Source: Streptomyces sp. HUAS 15-9 (GTDB lineage: Bacteria; Actinomycetota; Actinomycetes; Streptomycetales; Streptomycetaceae). From it: a stretch of 64,000 nucleotides of DNA. The stretch spans positions 5,518,001 through 5,582,000 of the forward strand of contig NZ_CP106798.1 in assembly GCF_025642155.1 (NCBI RefSeq), read 5' to 3'. Shown here one piece after another: positions 1 through 9,045 of this stretch. The notes beneath the pieces were generated by a model that did not search any database, was not told the DNA's origin, and was given only the letters and a program-made list of their open reading frames with translations. Every line of letters begins with the position of its first letter. Positions within the stretch are counted from its first letter, which is position 1. The position numbers and the translations under genes are program-made.

Positions 1-1086
1 GTACGAGGCGAGCTGCACCAGCACCGGCACACACCAAAGCTGCCGGGGCAGTCGGCACGCGGCCATCACGGTGAGCACGTCCGCGGCGTAGAAATACCGC
101 TCGTGCATCGAGGGCAGCAGGAACGGCACCACGATCGCGGAGCAGGTGGCCAGCAGCACGATCCGGGTGTCCGTGAGTCCCGGCACGCGAAGGCCGGAGT
201 CCGGCACGCCCTGGCGGCGGCGCCGCAGGGACCAGACCGCCATCCCCATCAGGAGCGACACAAGCACCCCCGCGACCAGAATGCCCGCGCTGCGCACGGG
301 GTCGGTGTCACCGGGCACCGACACGAACTGGTATACGGACGGCGCGTTGATGGTCAGGGTGTGGTACTTGTCCGTCTGCTGGGCGTAGACCGTCAGTAGC
401 CGCCCCGGGTCGGCGCCGAGCACGAGGGCCGGGACGTCGAGTGCAAGGTACGCCGCGGGAACGGCGAGCAGACACCGCCACGGCACCCGTCCCACCAGCA
501 CCAGTACGAGCAGGCAGGGGAAGAGGAAGACGGCCTGGAACTTGAACGCCAGCGCGATCCCGAAGAACGTGCACGCCCACCACGGCCGGTCGCGCAGCAC
601 GTGGTAGATCCCACCGACCAGGAAGGCCGTGTAGAGGGCGTCGCACTGCCCCCACCACGCGCTGTTGGTGACGACGGTGGGCAGGAAGAGCACGACCGCG
701 CCCGCGCCGAGGGCCGCCCAGCGGCGCGTGGGCCGGAACAGGCACACAATCCGGAAGGTGTAGTACGCCAGCGCCAGGTCGAAAGGGATCGAGACCCACT
801 TGATGCCCACCAGCGACGACAGCGGCAGGTAGGTCAGCGCGGCCATCAGATAGAGGTAGGGGACGTTGTAGTCCGAGAAGCTGGGGTCGGCGAGAGCGTG
901 GAACCCGCCGTGGCTCACGATGTGCCAGTACCAGGGCTCGAGAAAGGTGACATAGTCGCCCGACTCGCGGGGCAGCAGAGGCATACGGACCAAGACGGCC
1001 ACCGTCACCGTGACGTACGCGGCCAGTGCCAGCAACGTCGAATCGGTGGTGTGCCGGCGGGGGGCCTCGGCGGCTGTGTCGGGCAT
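1..1086 (-). CDS. Polytopic membrane sugar transferase (GT-C type), 3' end cut by window edge
   Basis: The frame runs open from an ATG at 1086 to the window edge (362 codons, no stop seen). The protein is highly hydrophobic with many membrane segments. It carries a WWGQCDALYTA stretch after the early segments and a MHERYFY motif near the visible end, both typical of the large actinobacterial family of polyprenyl-phosphate-dependent GT-C mannosyl/glycosyltransferases. Such enzymes add a sugar from a lipid carrier on the outer face of the membrane. The gene is divergent from rmlA with 138 bp between starts, so they may share a control region. Family-level assignment is fairly sure; the sugar and acceptor are not visible from sequence. 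Given the neighbouring dTDP-rhamnose genes, a role in surface glycan or glycoprotein assembly is an inference. Confidence 0.8.
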   Translation of the reverse strand, partial: MPDTAAEAPRRHTTDSTLLALAAYVTVTVAVLVRMPLLPRESGDYVTFLEPWYWHIVSHGGFHALADPSFSDYNVPYLYLMAALTYLPLSSLVGIKWVSIPFDLALAYYTFRIVCLFRPTRRWAALGAGAVVLFLPTVVTNSAWWGQCDALYTAFLVGGIYHVLRDRPWWACTFFGIALAFKFQAVFLFPCLLVLVLVGRVPWRCLLAVPAAYLALDVPALVLGADPGRLLTVYAQQTDKYHTLTINAPSVYQFVSVPGDTDPVRSAGILVAGVLVSLLMGMAVWSLRRRRQGVPDSGLRVPGLTDTRIVLLATCSAIVVPFLLPSMHERYFYAADVLTVMAACRLPRQLWCVPVLVQLASY

Positions 1087-1224
1087 TCCGGACTCCGTTC
1101 AGGTCGCGCTCGATCGCGCCGCCCGGAGGGCATCCGGGGCGCGACGGCGATCAGTATGTCCGAAACATTCCTTGGTGATGTGTAACAACCCGGTATTTAC
1201 CGGCAATTCGCCTATGGTGCTGCC

Positions 1225-2154
1225 ATGCGTGGAATTCTTCTGGCCGGGGGCACCGGTTCGCGACTGTGGCCACTGACCCGCTCGGTGTCGAAGCAGTTGC
1301 TGCCGGTTTTCGACAAGCCGATGGTCTATTACCCGCTTTCCACACTGGTGATGGCCGGTGTGCGCGAGATCCTTGTCATCACCACCCCCGAAGACCAGTA
1401 CCAGTTCCGTCGTTTGCTCGGCGACGGCGGTCAACTCGGCCTGCGCCTCGCATACATGGCGCAGGAGCGCCCGGAGGGCATCGCCCAGGCCTTCCTCCTG
1501 GGAGCCGACTTCATCGGTGACGAGTCGGTGGCCCTGATCCTGGGCGACAACATCTTCTACGGAAGTGGCCTCGGCACCCGGCTGGCCCGCCACGACGACC
1601 TCGAGGGCGGCACGGTGTTCGCCTACCCGGTCGCCAATCCCTCGGCCTACGGCGTCGTGGAGTTCGACGAGTCGGGCCGGGCCCTGTCCATCGAGGAGAA
1701 GCCGGCCCGCCCGAAGTCCCGCTACGCCGTGCCCGGCCTCTACTTCTACGACCGCCACGTCGTGGAGGTCGCCCGCGGTCTGCGCCCCAGCGCCCGGGGC
1801 GAGTTGGAGATCTCCGACCTCAACCGCGTCTATCTGGACTCCGGGACGCTCCGGGTCACCCGACTGGACCGGGGCACCGCATGGCTGGACACCGGGACCT
1901 TCACCTCCCTGATGCAGGCGTCGGAGTTCGTCCGGGTGATCGAGGAGCGCCAGGGCTTCAAGGTCGGGTGCGTGGAGGAAGCGGTGTGGCGCGCCGGCCT
2001 GATCGATGACGACCGGCTCAGGGAACTGGCCCGGCCCCTGCTCAAGAGCGGATACGGCCACTACCTGCTCGGGCTGCTGGAGGACTACAGGCATGCCGTC
2101 GTGCCGCAGAGAGGCGGCGCGGCGCACCACGAGGCACCGATGGGCCGTCCCTGA
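1225..2154 (+). CDS. rmlA: Glucose-1-phosphate thymidylyltransferase
   Basis: First enzyme of dTDP-L-rhamnose synthesis: joins dTTP and glucose-1-phosphate to make dTDP-glucose in the cytoplasm. The 309-residue protein opens with the nucleotide-binding signature [11 protein letters not shown] followed by the [16 protein letters not shown] block, then EGIAQAF, the LGDNIFYG metal/substrate motif near residue 110, and EEKP. Length fits the long RmlA type. The ATG at 1225 places the signature at residues 7-17 as usual. It is followed 30 bp later by the rmlC-like gene, with rmlB and rmlD beyond the collagen-like gene, so the four pathway genes lie together in the order A-C-B-D. Confidence 0.95.
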   Translation: MRGILLAGGTGSRLWPLTRSVSKQLLPVFDKPMVYYPLSTLVMAGVREILVITTPEDQYQFRRLLGDGGQLGLRLAYMAQERPEGIAQAFLLGADFIGDESVALILGDNIFYGSGLGTRLARHDDLEGGTVFAYPVANPSAYGVVEFDESGRALSIEEKPARPKSRYAVPGLYFYDRHVVEVARGLRPSARGELEISDLNRVYLDSGTLRVTRLDRGTAWLDTGTFTSLMQASEFVRVIEERQGFKVGCVEEAVWRAGLIDDDRLRELARPLLKSGYGHYLLGLLEDYRHAVVPQRGGAAHHEAPMGRP

Positions 2155-2184
2155 ACCGAACGCGCGTCGGAAAGGAGCATCCAC

Positions 2185-2829
2185 ATGGAGCCACTTGGCA
2201 TCGAAGGGGCCTGGGTGGACACGCCCAAGGTGTTCATGGATACCAGGGGCAGATTCCATGAGTGGTTCAAGGGGGAACGGTTTCGCGATTCCGTCGGCCA
2301 CGGACTCCGACTTGAGCAGGCCAACTGCTCGCGCTCCGTTCTCGGCACTCTCCGCGGCATCCACTACGCGTCGGTGCCACCGGGCCAGGCCAAGTTCGTC
2401 ACCTGCGTCAGCGGCGCCGTCCTCGACGTGGTGGTCGACATCCGCGTCGGCTCTTCGACCTTCGGGAAATGGGAAGCGGTCAGGCTCGACGACACGACGC
2501 ACCGCTGCGTCTATGTCTCGGAGGGACTGGGCCATGGCTTCATGGCACTGGAGGACAATTCCACCGTCGTCTACCTCTGTTCAGCGGGATATGCGCCGCA
2601 CCGTGAATACGGGATCAACCCGCTCGACCCCGATCTGGCCATCGCCTGGCCCGAGGAACTCGCCCCGCACCTTTCCGACAAGGACACGGCCGCGCCCACG
2701 CTGGAGGAGGCCGGGCGACAAGGTCTGCTGCCTTCTTTCGAGGACTGCGTCGCGTATCGCCGAGGGCTCGCCGACGGAGTCCGCCAGGAAGACCCGGAAA
2801 AAGCAGGTTCATTGAGGCCGCACGGGTGA
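2185..2829 (+). CDS. rmlC: dTDP-4-dehydrorhamnose 3,5-epimerase family protein
   Basis: Cupin-fold epimerase expected to convert dTDP-4-keto-6-deoxyglucose to dTDP-4-keto-rhamnose. The 214-residue protein shows DTRGRF near residue 19, the LRGIHY block with the candidate catalytic His60, the [13 protein letters not shown] strand pair, LGHGF, a YLCSAGY tyrosine region, and the GINPLDPDL...WP end motif holding the Asp of the usual His-Asp pair. A GGAAAGGAG-like ribosome site precedes the ATG. It sits between rmlA and the collagen-like gene. The family also contains 3-epimerases and 5-epimerases of other deoxysugar pathways; presence of rmlA, rmlB and rmlD supports rhamnose. Confidence 0.9.
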   Translation: MEPLGIEGAWVDTPKVFMDTRGRFHEWFKGERFRDSVGHGLRLEQANCSRSVLGTLRGIHYASVPPGQAKFVTCVSGAVLDVVVDIRVGSSTFGKWEAVRLDDTTHRCVYVSEGLGHGFMALEDNSTVVYLCSAGYAPHREYGINPLDPDLAIAWPEELAPHLSDKDTAAPTLEEAGRQGLLPSFEDCVAYRRGLADGVRQEDPEKAGSLRPHG

Positions 2830-2989
2830 TCCTTACGCAACTCGTGGCGTGACCCGTGACCTTTCAATTGCCGCGAGTTTAAGAATGGATTCGTCCGTAG
2901 CCAGAGGCGACGTGACTCGCATGCGAAAAAGCGCACCGGATGCGCGCGCTTGCGGTCTGACTCCCTCCCAGTTACTGAGGAAGGTTCTC

Positions 2990-3691
2990 TTGAACCGTAG
3001 AACGATCCGAAGTTCACGCCTGAGGTCCGCCACGCTGGTGTCCGCGGGCGCTCTCGCGGTGGCGCTCAACGTTGGGCAGAGCTCGGTGGCCATCGCCGAC
3101 GCGATCCACAGGTCGAGCTCCGCTCCCCATGCGGCGACCACCACCAGCACGCACGAAGAGCAGGCCGCCGGCAGGGGCGGCGACCGGGGCCCTCAGGGTC
3201 CGCGGGGCCATGACGGCAAGCCGGGCAAGCAGGGCCCGCAGGGCGCTCAGGGCGCGCAGGGTGCCCAGGGCGGGCAGGGGCCGCAGGGTCCGAGGGGCCC
3301 GCAGGGTCCGCAGGGTGCTCAGGGTGCTCAGGGTGCTCAGGGCGCCCAGGGTGCTCAGGGCGCCCAGGGTGCGCAAGGTGCCCAGGGTGCCCAGGGTGCT
3401 CAGGGTGCTCAGGGTGCTCAGGGAGCCCAGGGCGCGACCATCCACACGTACGTCGTCCACGACACGTTCACTGTCGCCGATGGGGGGGTGACTGTCTTCT
3501 GCCTGCCCGGCGACGAAGCCACCGGCGGCGGATTCAATGGACCTGCCCCCGTCGTCGAGACCAGCAGGCCCATCCCCAGCTCCACAGGAGTCACTCCCAT
3601 CGGGTGGCAGGTGACCATCCCACCTGGTGTCGCGCTGCCGCCGACTGCCCCGCCCACGTTCGACGCCTACGTGGTCTGCAACAACCTGTAA
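2990..3691 (+). CDS. Secreted collagen-like Gly-X-Y repeat protein
   Basis: I place the start at the TTG at 2990 because GAGGAAGG lies 7 bases upstream and the product then begins with a clean signal peptide (arginine-rich start, Ala/Val core, possible cleavage after SVAIADA); the open frame continues upstream to 2849. The 233-residue protein has a short Ser/Thr-rich linker (residues 41-55), then about 30 uninterrupted Gly-X-Y triplets (residues 61-150), ending in thirteen consecutive Gly-Ala-Gln, and an 83-residue C-terminal domain with two cysteines that I do not recognise. Such repeats form collagen triple helices in bacteria, usually as surface stalks, with the C-terminal domain as a possible trimeriser or tip. 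It lies inside the rml gene cluster, which suggests a link to surface glycosylation; that link is inference. Confidence 0.85.
   Translation: MNRRTIRSSRLRSATLVSAGALAVALNVGQSSVAIADAIHRSSSAPHAATTTSTHEEQAAGRGGDRGPQGPRGHDGKPGKQGPQGAQGAQGAQGGQGPQGPRGPQGPQGAQGAQGAQGAQGAQGAQGAQGAQGAQGAQGAQGAQGAQGATIHTYVVHDTFTVADGGVTVFCLPGDEATGGGFNGPAPVVETSRPIPSSTGVTPIGWQVTIPPGVALPPTAPPTFDAYVVCNNL
3170..3439 (+). repeat. 9-bp tandem repeat tract coding for Gly-X-Y triplets
   Basis: The DNA is a run of 9-bp units, mostly variants of GCTCAGGGT and GCCCAGGGC, coding Gly-Ala-Gln. Thirteen GAQ units in a row lie at about 3316-3432, with only third-base differences between units. Such tracts can gain or lose whole units by slippage while keeping frame, so the stalk length may differ between strains. 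Confidence 0.85.
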
Positions 3692-3859
3692 CCCCACGCG
3701 AGCGGTGGCGCGCTACTGGCCACCCGCTTCCGTAGAGAATGAGCGACGGTGCCCCCGAGGCTTCGGCCTCGCGGGCACCGTCCGCTTTGTGTCCGCGCCC
3801 GCGATCCGGCGTCTGACGCTTCGGTGCCGGCCCCGGGCGACAGAAAGACTCGGAGAACC

Positions 3860-4834
3860 ATGCGCATCCTTGTGACCGGCGGTGCTGGATTCATCGGTTC
3901 GGAATTCGTCCGCCGACAACTGAATTCGGATCCGGCAACGCGGATCACCGTCCTCGACAAACTCACCTATTCGGGGGTCGAGGCCAATCTGGCAGCGGTG
4001 GTGCGGCACCCGGGACACACCTTCGTCCGGGGCGACATCTGTGACCCGGATGTGGTCGACCAGGTGATGGCGGGCCAGGACGCGGTGGTCCATTTCGCCG
4101 CCGAGTCGCACGTGGACCGGTCGATCGACGGGGCCGGTCCTTTCGTGCGCAGCAATGTGATGGGCACGCAGGTGCTCCTGGACGCGGCCCACCGGCACGG
4201 TGTCGGCCGCTTCGTCCATGTCTCCACCGACGAGGTCTACGGCTCGATCGGCGAAGGCTCATGGACCGAGGACCGGCCCCTGGTGCCGAACTCCCCCTAC
4301 TCCGCGTCCAAGGCCGGCTCCGACCTGCTGGCCCTCGCCCACCACCGCACCCACGGCCTGGACGTCGTGATCACCCGGTGCTCCAACAACTACGGGCCGT
4401 ACCAGTTCCCCGAGAAGGTCGTCCCGCTCTTCATCACCAACCTCATCGACGGGAAGACGGTCCCCCTGTACGGAGACGGCCGCAACATCCGCGACTGGGT
4501 GCACGTGTCCGACCACTGCCGGGGCATCGACCTGGTCCTGCACGGCGGCAGGGCCGGGGAGGTCTACAACATCGGCGGCGGGACCGAGCTGAGCAACCAC
4601 AAGCTCACCGGCCTGCTGCTGGACGCGGTCGGCGCGGGCTGGGACCGGGTCGAGTACGTCGCCGACCGCAAGGGCCACGACCTGCGCTACTCACTGGACG
4701 ACAGCAAGATCCGCGAGCACCTCGGTTACGTCCCGCAGGTGTCCTTCACCGAGGGCCTGGCCGACACGGTCGCCTGGTACCGCGCACACCGCTCCTGGTG
4801 GGAGCCGCTCAAGAAGAGGGCCGCGCCGCGATGA
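3860..4834 (+). CDS. rmlB: dTDP-glucose 4,6-dehydratase
   Basis: Short-chain dehydrogenase-fold enzyme making dTDP-4-keto-6-deoxyglucose with bound NAD. The 324-residue product begins MRILVTGGAGFIGS, with the GxxGxxG dinucleotide loop at residues 7-13. DKLTYSG at 33-39, the catalytic Thr123-Asp124-Glu125 in STDEVYG, and Tyr147 with Lys151 in YSASK are all present. The ATG at 3860, after a GGAGAA site, puts the Rossmann loop at the expected place; the longer open frame upstream (from 3749) lacks family similarity. Its stop overlaps the rmlD start (ATGA), implying translational coupling. Confidence 0.95.
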   Translation: MRILVTGGAGFIGSEFVRRQLNSDPATRITVLDKLTYSGVEANLAAVVRHPGHTFVRGDICDPDVVDQVMAGQDAVVHFAAESHVDRSIDGAGPFVRSNVMGTQVLLDAAHRHGVGRFVHVSTDEVYGSIGEGSWTEDRPLVPNSPYSASKAGSDLLALAHHRTHGLDVVITRCSNNYGPYQFPEKVVPLFITNLIDGKTVPLYGDGRNIRDWVHVSDHCRGIDLVLHGGRAGEVYNIGGGTELSNHKLTGLLLDAVGAGWDRVEYVADRKGHDLRYSLDDSKIREHLGYVPQVSFTEGLADTVAWYRAHRSWWEPLKKRAAPR

Positions 4835-5740
4835 CCACGAGCTGGCTGGTGACCGGCGCGCGCGGCCTCCTCGGCCAGGACGTGCTGGCCGAGCTCGCCA
4901 CCGATCCGGACGCCATGGTGACGGGACTGAGCCGCGACCGGCTCGACATCACCGACCCCACAGCCGTCCGCGCCGCCGTCGCCGGTCACCGAGTGGTCGT
5001 CAACTGTGCCGCATGGACGGACGTCGACGGCGCCGAGCGGTCCGAGGCGGCGGCCACGGCCGTGAACGGCACGGGCGTCCGGCACCTCGCACGCGCCTGC
5101 GCCGACAGCGGCGCGTTTCTGCTCCACGTCTCCACCGACTATGTGTTCCCGGGCGACGCCCGCCGACCGTACCCCGAGGACGCGCCGACGGGGCCCGTCA
5201 ACGCGTACGGGCGAAGCAAGCTCGCGGGGGAGCGGGCGGTCCTCGAACTGCTGCCGCACACCGGCTACGTCGTGCGCACCGCCTGGCTCTACGGCGCACA
5301 CGGCCCGAACTTCGTGGCCACCATGCTGGAACTCGCCACCCGGCACGCGACCTTGGACGTGGTGGCCGACCAGCACGGCCAGCCGACCTGGTCCCGGGCC
5401 CCCGCCCGGCAGCTGATCGCCCTCGGCCGGGCCGCGCCGGCCGGACGGGCGCCACGGCGTCTACCACGGCACGGCGGCCGACCGCACCACCTGGTGCGGT
5501 CTGGCGCGTGAGACCTTCCGGCTCAGCGGCCTCGATCCCGAGCGGATCCGCCCGGTCGGCTCGGACAAGTTCCCGCGTCCGGCCGCCCGCCCGGCCTTCG
5601 GCGTCCTCGGCCACGACAACTGGCCGCGGGCCGGCCTCGCCCCGCTCGCGCCTTGGGACGACCAGCTGGCGGCCGCCCTGAAGGAACCGGCGTTCACCGA
5701 CCTGGCCGCCGCGGCACGCGCGAGCGCCCGCCCCAGGTAG
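4831..5740 (+). pseudogene. rmlD: dTDP-4-dehydrorhamnose reductase, frameshifted
   Basis: Last step of dTDP-L-rhamnose synthesis, NADPH-dependent reduction of the 4-keto group. Frame 1 from the ATG at 4831 gives an RmlD start (VTGARGLLGQDV loop, CAAWTDVDGAE, VSTDYVF, YGRSKLAGE with the catalytic Tyr-Lys) but ends at 5511 in an unrelated tail. From about 5441 the next frame continues the family sequence (DGRHGVYHGTAADRTTWC and on through RPVGSDKFPRPA) to a TAG at 5738. One extra base between about 5420 and 5445, in a GC-rich run, explains this. The span is 910 bp, one more than a multiple of three. It may be a true loss or a sequence error; the surviving coding quality of the second half favours a recent event or error. 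Confidence 0.85.
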
Positions 5741-5742
5741 AA

Positions 5743-5777
5743 GGCGCCCTGCGGAACCGGACGGTCCGCAGGGCGCC
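5743..5777. terminator. Bidirectional terminator hairpin after rmlD
   Basis: A perfect 13-bp stem (GGCGCCCTGCGGA paired with TCCGCAGGGCGCC) with a 9-base loop lies between the end of rmlD and the end of the convergent TPR gene. There is no T tract, as is common in Streptomyces. Confidence 0.85.
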
Positions 5778-5795
5778 CTACGCGCCGTCGGCCAC

Positions 5796-6407
5796 TCATC
5801 GAGAAGATCGGCTCACGGAATCCCGGAACTCCTTTGGCACTTGGGACAGCAGTCCGTGCTCGATCTCGACCACATGACGGTACACGTCCACGGCCTCGTC
5901 CTTGCGGTGCTGCTCCGTCAGCAGGAAACCCAGCTGCATCTGGACCGCGGTGCCCTTCGGATCGGCGGCGACGGCACGTCTCAAGAGCTCGATGGCCCGG
6001 TCGGGATCGCTCGACCTCAGCAGATTCGCCTCGCTGTAGAGGGCGGACATGAAGGACGGATCGGAGTCCAGAGCCTTCTCGTACGCGGCACGGGCCTCCG
6101 CCGTCCTGCCGTTCTGCTGCTCGATGAGGCCGAGGCCGTACCAGGCCTGCTTGTTCCCGGGATCCAGTTCGAGCACATGCCGGTAGTCCCGGGCGGCGCC
6201 CTGGGAATCCTGGTGCGACTGGTGGTCGAGCGCGGACTGCAACAGCGCGTTCGTCTGCTCGTTGTTCCGGGTCGCCGATGCGTGCTTGGATTCCGACGGC
6301 ACGGTTGACGGAGACGGAAGCGCCCAGACGGTCACCCCGGCGGCGACCGCCACCGTCACGACGAGCCCTGCCCACAAACTCCTACGTGTCACTTTGTCCC
6401 ATCTCAT
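5796..6407 (-). CDS. Membrane-anchored TPR protein
   Basis: The 203-residue protein has a basic start, one membrane segment at about residues 11-30 (LWAGLVVTVAVAAGVTVWAL), then a polar linker and about three TPR units from residue 60 onward (AARDYRHVLELDPGNKQAWYGLG, AEARAAYEKALDSDPSFMSALY and a third). The TPR part should lie outside the membrane. Its end, SQVPKEFR, matches the end of the second TPR protein at 7771-8346, so the two are paralogues. It is downstream of the GT2 fusion gene and likely in its transcript. TPRs bind partner proteins; here a scaffold role in a surface-glycan complex is only a guess from location. Confidence 0.75.
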   Translation of the reverse strand: MRWDKVTRRSLWAGLVVTVAVAAGVTVWALPSPSTVPSESKHASATRNNEQTNALLQSALDHQSHQDSQGAARDYRHVLELDPGNKQAWYGLGLIEQQNGRTAEARAAYEKALDSDPSFMSALYSEANLLRSSDPDRAIELLRRAVAADPKGTAVQMQLGFLLTEQHRKDEAVDVYRHVVEIEHGLLSQVPKEFRDSVSRSSR

Positions 6408-6443
6408 GGACTGGTGGTGGATGGATTCACGGATTCACGGGGG

Positions 6444-7718
6444 TCAGACCAGGAGCTTTCCGCCGTGCCGCGCGGTGCCGTCCTTCATCGCGATGAGGTT
6501 GGCGACCACGTACGAGATGTCGTTCTTGGAGTGCCACTCGCTCGGGAAGTAGGTGACCAGGCGCGATGACTGGAACCGGGCCTCGAGGTCCGGCACGAAG
6601 GCGCGGTACTGGTCGTCCGTGTAGTACCAGAACGAGTTCTCGTTGTAGTAGGCGGTGTGTGTCGGGTCCTGGTACGCGCCACGGCCGTCGGAGCTGGGCG
6701 TCATGGTGAGGAGCATGCCGCCGGGCGCCAGCAGCCGGTACAGCTCGTTGATCAGCGGCACCTTCGCGGGCACGTACTCGAGGAAGTCCACCGCCCGCAT
6801 CAGGCCGACGGAGCCGTCGGGCAGGTCCAGCTTCCCGGGCAGGGTCGCGACGATGTCGACCCCGTCTCCCGGCCGCCGGTCCACGCCGACGTACCCCGGC
6901 GGTTTCCGGCGGGCCGCGCCGAGGTCCAGCGCGATCAGTCCGCGCCGGTAGGTCCAGGCGAGGGCGTTGGCCTCGATGTACTTGTCATACAGGGCGACCG
7001 TCTCGCGCTGGATGTGCGCGTTGATCTCCGGGTCGCGCTGGGTGTTCCCGGGGTGCACCCGCTGGAGGTAGAGGCAGCGGTTGATGTGGTGGAAGTCGCC
7101 GATGTGGAAGAGGCGGCACATCAGGTCCTGGTCGTCCAGCACCGTGCGCGCGGCGTCGTACCCGCCGGCCTTCTCGTAGCTCTCCTTGCGGAACGCCCGT
7201 ACGTGGTTGGGCGCGTACCAGATGTAGGCGACGTTGTGCGGGGTCGGCGCCAGCGAGACGACCTGCAGCAGCTTGCGGCCGTCGACCTTCACCTCCTCGT
7301 ACTGCCAGCCGAACGTCTCGTCGAAGCGGCTGTCGTCCCGCTTCCCGTCCTCGTCGATCTGCGCGGTGTTGCTGTAGACGAAGACGGCGTCGGGATGCTC
7401 GTCGAACGCCTTGCCGAGCTCCGCCAGGCACGCCTTCGCGAGCAGGTCGTCGTGGTCGAGTTCCACGAGGATCTCGCCGCGCGCCAGTTCGCAGGCCCTG
7501 CGCTTCGCGGCACCCACGCCGTCGACGTCGTCCGCGATCTCGATGCGGACCCGGTCGTCGGGCCGCTCCGGCCGCCACCGGGCGCCGTTGTTGAGCAGGA
7601 CGATCCACTCCCAGTCCGAACAGGTCTGTGCCTGCAGGGTCGCCAGGCACTCATCGAGGAAACGGGGCCGGTGGCTGGGGGTGAAGACGGAGAACCTCGG
7701 TGTCGCGGTCGACGTCAT
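6444..7718 (-). CDS. GT2 glycosyltransferase fused to a methyltransferase-like domain
   Basis: I chose the ATG at 7718 because AGGGAG precedes it and the GT-A fold begins at once (RFSVFTPSHRPRFLDECL); the open frame extends upstream to 7928. Residues 8-220 are a family 2 glycosyltransferase with the metal-binding acidic motif LDHDDL (residues 88-92) and a DDQDLMCRL acceptor-site region. Residues 270-400 resemble a Rossmann methyltransferase: ALDLGAARRKPPGYVGVD, a LPDGSVGLMRAVDFLEYVP stretch and LLAPGGMLLTMTPS, with QDPTHTAYYNENSFWYY after it. The fusion suggests transfer of a sugar and its methylation by one 424-residue cytoplasmic protein, or a degenerate second domain. It lies between two TPR membrane protein genes on the same strand. 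Confidence 0.8.
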   Translation of the reverse strand: MTSTATPRFSVFTPSHRPRFLDECLATLQAQTCSDWEWIVLLNNGARWRPERPDDRVRIEIADDVDGVGAAKRRACELARGEILVELDHDDLLAKACLAELGKAFDEHPDAVFVYSNTAQIDEDGKRDDSRFDETFGWQYEEVKVDGRKLLQVVSLAPTPHNVAYIWYAPNHVRAFRKESYEKAGGYDAARTVLDDQDLMCRLFHIGDFHHINRCLYLQRVHPGNTQRDPEINAHIQRETVALYDKYIEANALAWTYRRGLIALDLGAARRKPPGYVGVDRRPGDGVDIVATLPGKLDLPDGSVGLMRAVDFLEYVPAKVPLINELYRLLAPGGMLLTMTPSSDGRGAYQDPTHTAYYNENSFWYYTDDQYRAFVPDLEARFQSSRLVTYFPSEWHSKNDISYVVANLIAMKDGTARHGGKLLV

Positions 7719-7770
7719 CTGTTGCTCCCTGCTTGGCTCGATGTCGGTGAGAGGGTTGCGGAGTCGGGAA

Positions 7771-8346
7771 TCACCGGAATTCCTCCGGCACTTGGGACCA
7801 AAGTGAGGGATCGGCGGTGATTGCGCGACGGAACTCGTCCGCGGCGTCTTTGTCACGTTTCTGCAGCGCCCGGATTCGGCCGAGGTGCAGATGTGCCGTG
7901 CCCGCACGGGGATCGGCGGCAATGACACGCTTCAGGAGTTCGCCGGCCTGGTCGGGATCGCTCGACTCCACCAGCAGCGCCTCGTTGAAGAGAGCCGACG
8001 GGAACGCCGGGTCGATCTTCAGGGCCTTGTCGTAGGCCGCGCGGGCATCGGCCGCCCGGCCGGCCTGGTGCGCCATGACTCCCAGGTTGTACCAGGCGTA
8101 CTTGTTCTGCGGGTCCAGCTCCAGGACGCGCCGGTAGGTGCGGTCGGCCCCTTCGACGTCATGGTTCTGCTGCTGCGTAATTCCGGCCTGCAAAAGCGTA
8201 TCGGCGTCCCGCAGATTCTGGTCCGCCGATGACGGAGCCTTGGCATCCGCGGGCGCTGCCGAGTAGGAAAGAATCGCCCACGACGTCACTCCGGTGGCAA
8301 CCGCAGCCACAGCGAAGAGCCCCACCAACAATTGCCTACGTTTCAC
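7771..8346 (-). CDS. Membrane-anchored TPR protein (paralogue of 5796-6407)
   Basis: A 191-residue protein with a signal anchor at residues 5-30 (LVGLFAVAAVATGVTSWAIL) and three or four TPR-like units (DRTYRRVLELDPQNKYAWYNLG and ADARAAYDKALKIDPAFPSALF, then two weaker ones), ending SQVPEEFR. It is the upstream paralogue of the TPR protein on the far side of the GT2 fusion gene. The pair with the fusion gene probably forms one transcript reading toward lower coordinates. Function unknown. Confidence 0.75.
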   Translation of the reverse strand: MKRRQLLVGLFAVAAVATGVTSWAILSYSAAPADAKAPSSADQNLRDADTLLQAGITQQQNHDVEGADRTYRRVLELDPQNKYAWYNLGVMAHQAGRAADARAAYDKALKIDPAFPSALFNEALLVESSDPDQAGELLKRVIAADPRAGTAHLHLGRIRALQKRDKDAADEFRRAITADPSLWSQVPEEFR

Positions 8347-8572
8347 TTTGTCACATCTCGTGGAATAGTGAGGGACGATGGGATGTCGGAGTCCGAACCA
8401 CCGTCATTTCCACCGACGTTACGAGGCAGTGGTGATGCGGCCGCCGTTTGGCGGGCATGAGGGACGCGCAGTCCACCCGAATGTACGCGTCGTATCACAA
8501 AAATGGCGCCCGGTCCGCGCGCCGCAGTGGGTGTACGCGGACCGGGGCCGACGAGGGGACCCCGGGGTGAGG

Positions 8573-9007
8573 TCAGTGGGCCGCGCTGAGTTCCTTCGGG
8601 TCGGCCAGCGCGGCGGTGTGCGCGTCCATGCGTTCGGCGGACAGGATCGCCACCGCCGTATCGGCGCGGGAGGCCGCGACGACGAGCGCGCGGCCGGCGA
8701 GGGTGTGGGCCCGCTCGTGCAGGGCCGCCGACCGGGGGCCGGGCCCGGTGCCGGTCGCACGGGCCGGGGTGTGCCCGCTGCGCAGCCGGGCCACCTGCTC
8801 GGCGAGCCGTTCGGCCGCCAGGTCCAGGTCGGCGGAGGGCACGAGCGCCCGCAGCTCGTCCGTGACGGCGAGCAGGGCCGCGAGATGTCCCGCGAGCTGG
8901 ATGTCCAGTTCCTCCTCGCGCGACCGGTGGGGGAAGTCCGAGGTGGTGCCGGCCATCGTGCTGTGGACGGACCTGCGGGAAGGCCCAGTGCGGATCGGTT
9001 CGTACAT
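8573..9007 (-). CDS. Small helical protein of unknown function
   Basis: The ATG at 9007 has AGGAGG eight bases upstream. The 144-residue product is Ala/Leu/Arg-rich, predicted mainly helical, with a SREEELDIQLAGHLAALL stretch, no signal peptide and no membrane segment. I do not recognise a family. A second Met at residue 18 (MAGTTSDFP) is a possible alternative start. It is a single gene with its own promoter region carrying a small inverted repeat. Confidence 0.6.
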   Translation of the reverse strand: MYEPIRTGPSRRSVHSTMAGTTSDFPHRSREEELDIQLAGHLAALLAVTDELRALVPSADLDLAAERLAEQVARLRSGHTPARATGTGPGPRSAALHERAHTLAGRALVVAASRADTAVAILSAERMDAHTAALADPKELSAAH

Positions 9008-9045
9008 GGATGGCCTCCTGTGCTCTGACAGGAAGCCATCCTAGC

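Noticed and set aside
1099..2535. Long minus-strand frame across rmlA and rmlC, and similar antisense frames over 9079-10368, 12399-13931, 25448-27682, 28288-30753 and 30810-33416
   Set aside because: All are shadows of clearly recognised genes and show no family motifs.
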